The position numbers and the translations under genes are program-made. Shown here one piece after another: positions 27,990 through 34,615 of a DNA stretch of 64,000 nucleotides (position 1 is its first letter; each line of letters starts with the position of its first letter). This stretch comes from Flavobacteriales bacterium (lineage in GTDB: Bacteria > Bacteroidota > Bacteroidia > Flavobacteriales_F > PHOS-HE28): positions 310,001-374,000 of the forward strand of contig JADJAA010000002.1 of assembly GCA_016704485.1 (NCBI GenBank), given 5' to 3'. The notes under the pieces are model-generated. The model made no database searches. It saw only the letters and a list, made by a program, of their open reading frames with translations, and was not told the DNA's origin.

Positions 27990-28991
27990 TCAATTCTGCA
28001 CTAATTGCCGCTGCTCATAGGGCCGGTTGTTGCGGATCACGGCGCAAACACAATGGATGATCTTATTACGGACCGCATTGACAACCAATATCGGCTTCTT
28101 GCCTTCAGATACTTTGCGTTGGAAGTAGACCTTTAATTCTCCTTCGCGTTGCACGTTGGCAAGTGCAGCCATGTGGAGCATGGTCTTAAGGATCTTGTTG
28201 GCTTGATGTGATACTTGCGTTCGTCCGCGAATACTGCTACCAGAACTACGCTCAAATGGAGCTACACCAGCATGACATGCCAGTTCGCGTGGGTTCGTAA
28301 ATCGATGGAAGCCATCGGTGAGCGCGATCAAATAGCTCGCTAATTGTGGGCCTACGCCAGGGATCGTGAGCAACAGGTTGTATTGTTCACTGGTTATATC
28401 ATCGGCTTTGATCTGTGCCATGATCAGTTGCTCTACGCGTATCACGGCACGATCCGAAGCAACGATCAAACGCTTGTCAAGTTGGTCGAACGCCTTTTTA
28501 ATGTCCTTGTCCATGTAGCGGTTCAGGTCCGAGAGATGCTTCTTGTACATGGCTCTGACGCGAACCAAGTGTTGCCTACGTGTGAGCAGGTGCTTGAGTT
28601 TATCGAGCTTGAGGTTCTGTGCTGTGAACAAACGTGTTTTCTCTCGAAATGTGCGTGCGTATTGCGCGATCCGCAAAGCGTCCACTTTGTCGTTCTTCAC
28701 ACGCTTGATGCCCATGCTCTTTTGTATATCGAGCGGGTGCGCCAACCAAGCATGCCAGTGCTGCTCCACGATCAGATTAAGCAACATCAACGTATAGTGC
28801 CCGGTAGGTTCCAAACACACTAGGCATTCCCCGGTGTCAACTCCGTATCGTTTCTTCCAGCTGTTCATTAGCGTCATTACGGCTGTACGACCATTGCTTA
28901 CTTGCAAGCTCTCCAAGTGAACACCGTGTTCATCGAGCAATGCGAAATCCAAGGTTGCACTGCTCACATCGATACCGATCCAATGCTTCAT
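27990..28991 (-). CDS. IS110-family DEDD transposase/recombinase
   Basis: A 333-residue recombinase. The N-terminal RuvC-like DEDD domain shows GIDVS (D8), CLEPTGHY (E61) and VKNDKVDALR (D101, D104). The C-terminal Transposase_20 domain shows IPGVGPQLASYLIAL, GVAPFERSSGSSIRG with the serine cluster expected to contain the nucleophile, and the downstream helix HQANKILKTMLHMAA. Both catalytic regions look complete, so the enzyme may be active. Recent work on IS110 elements shows that such enzymes are guided by an element-encoded bridge (seek) RNA; a matching structured leader lies directly upstream. Confidence 0.93.
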   Translation of the reverse strand: MKHWIGIDVSSATLDFALLDEHGVHLESLQVSNGRTAVMTLMNSWKKRYGVDTGECLVCLEPTGHYTLMLLNLIVEQHWHAWLAHPLDIQKSMGIKRVKNDKVDALRIAQYARTFREKTRLFTAQNLKLDKLKHLLTRRQHLVRVRAMYKKHLSDLNRYMDKDIKKAFDQLDKRLIVASDRAVIRVEQLIMAQIKADDITSEQYNLLLTIPGVGPQLASYLIALTDGFHRFTNPRELACHAGVAPFERSSGSSIRGRTQVSHQANKILKTMLHMAALANVQREGELKVYFQRKVSEGKKPILVVNAVRNKIIHCVCAVIRNNRPYEQRQLVQN

Positions 28992-29022
28992 TTTCGTTTA
29001 CTTTGAGGTTCAACAAATGATC

Positions 29023-29200
29023 GCTGTTGAGGCTGAGCGACAGGTCCGATGCTCCATGACTCTAATAGGCCCTTACGCCTAGCATTCTATCCGAGCCTTA
29101 GACCTGAGAAAGCCAGAGGTACCCCTAAGTCTCTTAGGGCTTTAACCCTAGCTGCGGAGTTGGTTCACCCCTGGCTTGGCTCAGTTCTCTTCAGTGATCT
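29023..29200 (-). ncRNA. Candidate IS110 bridge RNA (structured transposase leader)
   Basis: This noncoding stretch upstream of the transposase holds several perfect stems in nested order (positions on the + strand): ctgagc 29033-29038 with gctcag 29179-29184; caggtc 29041-29046 with gacctg 29101-29106; atgct 29049-29053 with agcat 29081-29085; aggc 29067-29070 with gcct 29077-29080; agccag 29111-29116 with ctggct 29171-29176; and ccctaag 29123-29129 with cttaggg 29133-29139. Two large enclosed arms on a closing stem is the general layout of a bridge RNA with two binding loops. Transcription with the transposase (minus strand) is assumed. Which loop reads target and which reads donor is not assigned. 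Confidence 0.5.
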
Positions 29201-29263
29201 ATCGACATCTAAGAAAATAGTTCCTTAGTGACGATGCAATACTAGAGCCTGCAGAGGTTTAGA

Positions 29264-30604
29264 ATGCATGATGTTATAATCGATCATGGAGACTCCAAAG
29301 GCTCTGCCGAAAAATGGAGCGCTACTGAAAAGTTCTTCGATGCTCCGAATTCTACGGCAAACCGTGTCTATAGGCCAGACAAATTTGGAGAGGAGCGTAG
29401 TGAACACAATTGGGATAATTACCCTGAAGTACTGAGCATGCTTAAACGCTGGGGTAAAGGGTTCATTGCAGATGGGTTACATCAATATTTTTTCCCGATT
29501 ACAAAATACTATCGTAAGTGGGCGAATATTCTTAAACGTCTGGTTTTGAGAGATGACCTACAGTCAGATAAACAACGGAGTATCGGGTTCGACAGACTAC
29601 CCATGCCATTTCCAGTTCCGTATGCCTATCCAACGAATCGTAATGTCGAATTCAAGCATCATAACGATGCTGCTGCCTACCTGCACAGTCTTCTGTTAAA
29701 TCGTGGTCTTTTTTCAGGCTTTGCTGCTCGAGATTTTTTCCGAGAACTAATAAAGACACAACTCGTAGCGGCCCGTTTCAAAGCATACAAAAACTACGAA
29801 GCACCAGATGGGGACATGTCATTCAAAGAATTCTACAATATTACTGGCGTTGACCTTGTCCTTACTGGTGTGAATATTTCGAGACACGAGCCAAGGTATT
29901 TTTCGGTTTGGCACACGCCTGATTTTCCTGTTGTGGAGGCAGTAGCGCTGAGCATGAGCATACCATTTGCCTTTAAGCCGGTATATATTGAAGGAGGCGT
30001 GCGTAAGGGCGACCAAGCCCAAAACTTGGCCTACCAAGGTTTATACGTAGACGGGGGCATGTTGAACAATTATCCGGTGCGCGCATTCGATACGATTGCT
30101 CTGCGCAGCTCCTTGAGCAACGGTGAATTGTTACGGTATCGCAATGAAGAGATATCGGGTGGTGCTTTCCTTGCTATAGATCCTAAAGAAGGCACGGGTG
30201 GAAACGAACCTTTTTTAGGATTTAGGCTTGTGGATTTGGGACTTCCAAATGCAGAATTTGATAATGATTCTTCAATTCCGGCATCAACCGATTTTGACTC
30301 TATTTTCCCGAAAAGTGGAGACAAAGGTATTATAGGCAAATTACTCGGGGATTTATACTTCACATTCATGTATTCTTCTAGTGCTGGTCAAATCAGGTAT
30401 GTTAATGATAGGTCTCGTACAGTTCCACTTAATACACATGGTCTTGAACTATTTGACTTTGCACATCAAAAAGCAGATAAGGAGAATAACAAGACTATAA
30501 TTGTGCAAACTGATGGAAAAGAAAAGGAATTTCCACGTGATAAATGGAAAGAAGACCGAATCAAAGAAGCACAACAGCGTGTTTTATCTCGAGTAGAGCC
30601 ATGA
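29264..30604 (+). CDS. 5'-truncated patatin-like phospholipase (nucleophile half missing)
   Basis: A 446-codon frame that matches only the later part of a patatin domain. Recognisable are RGLFSGFAARDFF, TFKEFY-like SFKEFYNITGVDLVLTGVN, the VVEAVALSMSIPFAFKPV helix, and the LYVDGGMLNNYPVRAFD block with the catalytic Asp (DGG). The upstream oxyanion loop (GGGxxG) and nucleophile elbow (GxSxG) that must precede these are absent; an in-frame stop at 29243 and the IS110 leader lie immediately upstream. The missing 5' part is not found on the far side of the IS either. The frame is therefore probably a catalytically dead remnant, although it is intact and overlaps the next gene by ATGA. It is more AT-rich than its surroundings, suggesting acquired DNA. 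Confidence 0.75.
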   Translation: MHDVIIDHGDSKGSAEKWSATEKFFDAPNSTANRVYRPDKFGEERSEHNWDNYPEVLSMLKRWGKGFIADGLHQYFFPITKYYRKWANILKRLVLRDDLQSDKQRSIGFDRLPMPFPVPYAYPTNRNVEFKHHNDAAAYLHSLLLNRGLFSGFAARDFFRELIKTQLVAARFKAYKNYEAPDGDMSFKEFYNITGVDLVLTGVNISRHEPRYFSVWHTPDFPVVEAVALSMSIPFAFKPVYIEGGVRKGDQAQNLAYQGLYVDGGMLNNYPVRAFDTIALRSSLSNGELLRYRNEEISGGAFLAIDPKEGTGGNEPFLGFRLVDLGLPNAEFDNDSSIPASTDFDSIFPKSGDKGIIGKLLGDLYFTFMYSSSAGQIRYVNDRSRTVPLNTHGLELFDFAHQKADKENNKTIIVQTDGKEKEFPRDKWKEDRIKEAQQRVLSRVEP

Positions 30605-31620
30605 GTAAGTACGGCGTTAAATTATTATTTGCAGCTACTTGTATGGTTTTGATTTTGGGTTGTTCAGTAAACCAAGAAAGAAACTATCAAAATGATTTAT
30701 TGTGCAACACTGATTTAATCAATGCTGCACTCTCTATGCCTAAACTGGGTGTCGATAGTTCCGAAATACGTAAATTCGAAGAACGAATTGGTTCGAGAGT
30801 TCGCATGCCAGGTCGAAGACGGTTCATTATAGATTCGCCTAAGGCCAAGCATGTGTATAATGATTCCACGTTTGCTCGTATTTCAGAATTGTTTTTTGGA
30901 GGTAGAATTGTCGCAAAGCGCTATCGTCCTTCAAGAATCTACCATAAAGAATCTGCACCTGATGGGGGGGAATTAGTTCCTGATGGCTTGGACATTGCTA
31001 GGCCGGAACTGTTTTGGTTACCAATTTTTTATCGACCACGCCCAATGAATGGTTTGAATATGGTAGTTATGCATCAATTAATTGATAGTATGTATTATTC
31101 TGGCAAGGGTTGGTGGACATTACCCGATGTATCTGTGGTAAAGTTATATAACCGAGATGCAGTGCTCGATTCTGTTTATCCAGAATTACAAGTGAATAGA
31201 ACTTTAGACCGGGAATCATTTGCGCTACTTTTCAATTGTTTGCAAGCTCATTTTGATAGCCTGAGCGCTTCCGGTGCTGAACGCAATTCCAATGGTTTAA
31301 CAACTGATTTAGGGGCCGAGGATGCCCCATTTAGAGACAAGGCATTTAAGCACCTAATTCGACATCACGCATGGTTAGCACCAGATAGTGTTGCAATAGA
31401 GTTGTATTGTTATCCTGCAGACAGATTAAGGAAGTATATGTTGTACGACGGTGGTGCTCATTCCTTTGTTATAGATAGCGCGTCGGGCATGTACTTAAAA
31501 GTTGCGAACGAAACGGTAAATGCAAAAGAGCTAGTCTATGATATACAATGGGAAGACTTAGCCATTTGGATCGTTTATACGCACATTGGCAAAGTGGAGC
31601 GAACACCGTACGAGCCTTGA
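30601..31620 (+). CDS. Putative lipoprotein coupled to the patatin-like gene
   Basis: A 339-residue protein starting at the ATG inside the ATGA overlap with the patatin-like frame. The signal peptide ends in a good lipobox (VLILGC, Cys near residue 20), so it should be anchored in the outer or inner membrane. The rest is soluble and shows no family I recognise. AT-rich codon use matches the patatin-like gene and differs from the core genes around, so the pair appears to have moved together. A pairing of a lipase-type gene with a lipoprotein recalls effector/immunity modules of lipase toxins, but nothing else here supports that. Confidence 0.7.
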   Translation: MSKYGVKLLFAATCMVLILGCSVNQERNYQNDLLCNTDLINAALSMPKLGVDSSEIRKFEERIGSRVRMPGRRRFIIDSPKAKHVYNDSTFARISELFFGGRIVAKRYRPSRIYHKESAPDGGELVPDGLDIARPELFWLPIFYRPRPMNGLNMVVMHQLIDSMYYSGKGWWTLPDVSVVKLYNRDAVLDSVYPELQVNRTLDRESFALLFNCLQAHFDSLSASGAERNSNGLTTDLGAEDAPFRDKAFKHLIRHHAWLAPDSVAIELYCYPADRLRKYMLYDGGAHSFVIDSASGMYLKVANETVNAKELVYDIQWEDLAIWIVYTHIGKVERTPYEP

Positions 31621-31718
31621 GGCGCTTGTTGTGTAATTCGTATTTTTCGATTTGAATCTCGTGGGTCATTCTTCTACGGGCTTACTATGCGTACATGAGC
31701 TTAACCTTTTTGATTTTT

Positions 31719-31758
31719 TAAACCTGTGCAGGGTCTGCTGTAGGCGACCCTGCACCCC
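31719..31758 (+). repeat. REP-like palindromic element, copy D
   Basis: Full 40-bp core: taaacctgtgcagggtctgc, variable centre (tgta), ggcgaccctgcacccc. It is followed by a spacer aaaagcccacgacaaaactg almost identical to the one after copy F, and then by the duplicated OmpA tail. It may also act as the 3' boundary of transcripts from the lipoprotein gene. Confidence 0.88.
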
Positions 31759-31789
31759 AAAAAGCCCACGACAAAACTGGTTAAATAGA

Positions 31790-31966
31790 TCACTTCGCAG
31801 TAACACGCAGCGCGATCCTGCGATTCTGCGAACGACCGACTTCCGTATTATTTCCGGCAACGGGGTATTGGTCACCGTAGCCTTCCGCTTCCATGCGTTT
31901 GGAACTCACACCAATAGTGATCAATGCCGTGTAGACAGCGTCCGCACGCGCTTGTGAGAGCTTCAT
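31790..31966 (-). pseudogene. Duplicated C-terminal fragment of an OmpA-domain gene
   Basis: A 58-codon frame on the minus strand, from an ATG at 31966 to a TGA at 31790, that aligns without gaps to the last ~57 residues of the DUF937-OmpA protein encoded at 32123-33325. Shared blocks: QARADAV versus QERADAV, EGYGDQYPVAGNNTE, GRSQNRR, and the terminal RVTAK. The rest of the domain (including the GYTDSRG-type motif) and the N-terminal region are missing. The fragment is bounded on both sides by REP-like copies D and E within a few to 30 bp. Divergence from the parent is moderate but the frame is open, suggesting either a fairly young duplication or weak retention. Expression is doubtful. Confidence 0.85.
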
Positions 31967-31970
31967 ATTC

Positions 31971-32010
31971 TAAACCTGTGCAGGGTCTGCCGCAGGCGAC
32001 CCTGCACCCC
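31971..32010 (+). repeat. REP-like palindromic element, copy E
   Basis: Full 40-bp core with centre cgca. It abuts the truncated 5' edge of the OmpA fragment (4 bases away) and is followed by a shorter spacer with gcccacgactaaactg, related to the D and F spacers. Confidence 0.88.
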
Positions 32011-32051
32011 CTCAACGCCCACGACTAAACTGTTTTCCCAAAAACTACTTC

Positions 32052-32091
32052 TAAACCTGTGCAGGGTCTGCCACAGGCGACCCTGCACCCC
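32052..32091 (+). repeat. REP-like palindromic element, copy F
   Basis: Full 40-bp core with centre caca, 32 bp beyond the stop codon of the intact DUF937-OmpA gene. The following spacer (acaaagcccacgacaaaac) matches that of copy D, so D and F mark two copies of the same 'REP + spacer + OmpA tail' block. Confidence 0.88.
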
Positions 32092-32122
32092 ACAAAGCCC
32101 ACGACAAAACGGCTAGAACAGA

Positions 32123-33325
32123 TCACTTCGCAGTAACGCGTATCGCAACACGGCGATTCTGTGATCGACCTTCTTCCGTATTGTTTCCGGCAACCGGGTA
32201 TTGGTCCCCATAGCCTTCCGATCCTATGCGTGTGGATCGAATACCCAATTTGACCAATGCGGTACGTACCGCATCTGCTCGCTCCTGTGAACGCTTTTGG
32301 TTCTCGGTAGAACTACCCCTGCTATCGGTGTAGCCACCGATCTTCAATTCAACATCCGGAAACACGTTCATGATCGCGGCTATGTTGTTCAATTGGTCCT
32401 TGCTCTGGTCCATGTCGAGCGCTGTGCTTTCTTCCTGGAATACGATATGGTCACAGTTGAACCATGAGGTCGTATCCACCACTTTATTGCTGGAAATGAA
32501 TTGAAAGAGGTTTCGTTCGATACCCGCACTATCACCGATCAGCTCGTATCCGTTATCCAGTTTATGGAACCAGCCCGGTACATTCTTTTGTACTGCAACA
32601 ACAGCGTTCGTGGTAGTGGTGTCGGTAGGGTCGATAGTCAGTTCTGAGTTCTGCAATAGTGGTATTTCCACCGCTGGTTCATCGTAGCGATCCCAGATCC
32701 AGAACGAGATCAGACCGACCCCAACAAGACCAATGATCAGAGCGGTCTTGTTGCTTCGTACCGGTGCGTCCGTCGGGTCCAGGTTATTATCGAGCCCTAA
32801 AAGTCCGCTGATGCCTAGAGGTAATTCCTTGATGATGCTGCTTCTCTCTTCATTCAGCAATCCGATGAAAGACCCGACCTCAAATCCATTGCTCGTCATC
32901 GATCTGCTCAAGTGGCCCATGACCAGTTGCGCTGCAATGTTCATCACGGGGCCGGCAGAACGGGTTTTCAGCCCACTCAGGCTGCTGAAAGAACTTATGA
33001 CGTTGGACGACCTATCGCCGAAAAGCCTCTTCAGGAAACCGCCAACGAGATCATTGTTACCAGCTGCTCGCTTGAAAAAACCATTGCTGATGCTGTTCCC
33101 AAGATTGTCAAGCAAAGCACCGCTCTTAGGGTCAGTGAGCAGAGTGAACAGGTGGTTCATGGCGCCGCTATTAGCGCTCTTACCGATCATTGCGGCCAAC
33201 ATGGTCGGCACCATTCCGTCAATCGCCTTGGTTACTCCAATTTCACTTTCTCCGAGATTGCCGGCCACGCCTTGCACCAACGAAGGTGTAACGTTGCTCA
33301 GAATACCGGTCAATAGATCGCTCAT
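32123..33325 (-). CDS. DUF937 - transmembrane - OmpA family protein
   Basis: A 400-residue protein. Residues 1-170 form a DUF937-like alpha-helical domain (LLTGILSNVTPSLVQGVAGNLG, repeated helical segments, no signal peptide), residues about 192-212 a transmembrane helix (TALIIGLVGVGLISFWIW), and the C-terminal 130 residues an OmpA-like domain with IGGYTDSRGSS and GRSQNRRVAIRV that should bind peptidoglycan. The topology is thus cytoplasmic helical domain, inner-membrane helix, periplasmic cell-wall anchor. The tail of this gene has been copied to 31790-31966. It may link a cytosolic partner to the wall; the partner is unknown. Confidence 0.88.
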   Translation of the reverse strand: MSDLLTGILSNVTPSLVQGVAGNLGESEIGVTKAIDGMVPTMLAAMIGKSANSGAMNHLFTLLTDPKSGALLDNLGNSISNGFFKRAAGNNDLVGGFLKRLFGDRSSNVISSFSSLSGLKTRSAGPVMNIAAQLVMGHLSRSMTSNGFEVGSFIGLLNEERSSIIKELPLGISGLLGLDNNLDPTDAPVRSNKTALIIGLVGVGLISFWIWDRYDEPAVEIPLLQNSELTIDPTDTTTTNAVVAVQKNVPGWFHKLDNGYELIGDSAGIERNLFQFISSNKVVDTTSWFNCDHIVFQEESTALDMDQSKDQLNNIAAIMNVFPDVELKIGGYTDSRGSSTENQKRSQERADAVRTALVKLGIRSTRIGSEGYGDQYPVAGNNTEEGRSQNRRVAIRVTAK

Positions 33326-33445
33326 AGTGATGTTCTTGCTTTGGATCCTGGAAAAGGCAGAGTTCCGGATCGTAACGAAATACTATTCAGGAATGATCAA
33401 GAATCGCAGACCCAGCGCAGATGAACGGATGAATTACACGCTAGG

Positions 33446-34312
33446 TCAGCCCTTGACGTTAACACGGACGGCGGCGAACTGACGACTTTCCAAGCTGTAA
33501 TAATACCCTTTGGAAATTATATGGAATTTCATGCCTTCAACGCTGAAGGGTCTTCCTTCATCCACATCCGCAAGATCACTATACATAATATCATGACCGT
33601 CGAAGATCATTACCTGTCCGCTTCCAATGGTCTCTAGCATATTGCCCTCCGTGATCACTACGCCGGTATCTTCTCCGAGTCCAATACCAATTGCATTCGG
33701 GTTACCGGCAACGGCTTGTGTAAGTCTGCTGAACCGCCCGCGCTCAACGAAGTGACTATCGATTATTACATCATGTATCAATGAAGCCCCTGTGGTCATT
33801 TTTACACCACCCTTTATCAGACCAATGGAGCTGTGCCCTTGGTAGATCATGGTACTGCTCATGCACATAGCACCTGCACTTGTTCCCGCCACCACGAAAC
33901 CGGTCTCGTTGATATACCGGCGTTTCATCAATTCCAGAAAAGCAGTACCTCCGAAGATCGTTGTAAGCCGAAGTTGATTGCCTCCGCTCATCATAACAGC
34001 ACTGCAGCGGGCCAATCGTTTCACAACATCGGGTTTTACATACGAACGATCCCTGATCCCCAAAACATCTACATCGGTAACGCCTAGTTTCTTGAATGCT
34101 TCCAAATAGTTCTCCGCAACTTCTTCGGGGATCATACTCGCAGCTGTTATCAGCGCGATCCGGGCACTTGACCCACCGGCTTCGTCAACCACGCGCCGAA
34201 GAATACTGTCATCTATGAAGGCGTGAAGTGTTTTGTGGCCAGGAGCGTCAGCAGTTCCTTTATCCTCAGCGCCGCCTATTGCGATCAACTTTCCTTTGGG
34301 TGCCCTATTCAT
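33446..34312 (-). CDS. cphB: Cyanophycinase
   Basis: A 288-residue serine exopeptidase of family S51 that cuts cyanophycin (multi-L-arginyl-poly-L-aspartate) to beta-Asp-Arg dipeptides. The nucleophile is in VVAGTSAGAMC (S145); MMSGGNQLRL and the GLGEDTGVVI block are also typical. No signal peptide, so an intracellular enzyme, as expected for mobilising an internal store. It is divergent from cphA across 303 bp, so the two are probably regulated from a shared region. The iaaA-like gene at 19.8 kb could complete degradation to Asp and Arg. Confidence 0.93.
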   Translation of the reverse strand: MNRAPKGKLIAIGGAEDKGTADAPGHKTLHAFIDDSILRRVVDEAGGSSARIALITAASMIPEEVAENYLEAFKKLGVTDVDVLGIRDRSYVKPDVVKRLARCSAVMMSGGNQLRLTTIFGGTAFLELMKRRYINETGFVVAGTSAGAMCMSSTMIYQGHSSIGLIKGGVKMTTGASLIHDVIIDSHFVERGRFSRLTQAVAGNPNAIGIGLGEDTGVVITEGNMLETIGSGQVMIFDGHDIMYSDLADVDEGRPFSVEGMKFHIISKGYYYSLESRQFAAVRVNVKG

Positions 34313-34615
34313 GTTGATATCCCCCGCCCCCTGATGCCGAAATGCTCGACAATTGATGAATGATAAGTCTTACAACAACTTGATCCTTACGGTCAGGGCA
34401 TGGAACGAAGGATAATTATCCAACACTCCATCACCTTGGACGGGGCGAAAATAGAAGGTTCCAATATATATGGTAACTGAATGTGAAGTTTTGATGAACA
34501 CCGACCTGTCACCTATCTTCCGCCGTTGTGGGAGGAAAAGTGCTCGTAGATGCCACTATGCACAAGCACGATCCCACGTTGTAAAGCATTAAATTCACGC
34601 GATAACCCGTTATAC
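34313..34615. promoter_or_regulatory. Divergent cphB-cphA control region
   Basis: A 303-bp region between the two start codons. On the + strand, TTTG (34490-34493), a 20-base spacer and TATCTTCC (34514-34521) form a plausible Bacteroidota -33/-7 pair for cphA, with two mismatches in the -7. No matching pair was found for cphB. No ARG-box-like or other operator was recognised. Confidence 0.4.

Larger units (their letters stand above)
27843..29245 (-). mobile_element. IS110-family insertion sequence (ends approximate)
   Basis: The element comprises the DEDD transposase gene (27990-28991) and, upstream on its strand, a folded noncoding leader of about 250 nt. IS110 elements lack clear terminal inverted repeats and often make no target duplication, so the ends cannot be fixed by eye. 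The right limit is set near the point where the truncated patatin frame begins; the left limit, after REP-like copy C, is a guess. A long noncoding end on the transposase 5' side is the IS110-group layout, in contrast to the 3' side in IS1111. Confidence 0.6.

Noticed and set aside
27872..28060. 62-codon frame next to the IS110 transposase
   Set aside because: Overlaps the transposase 3' end on the opposite strand and shows no recognisable protein features; likely noncoding element end.
29264..31620. CBASS-type defence module (patatin effector)
   Set aside because: No CD-NTase, Cap2/Cap3 or other defence gene is nearby, and the patatin frame lacks its nucleophile region.
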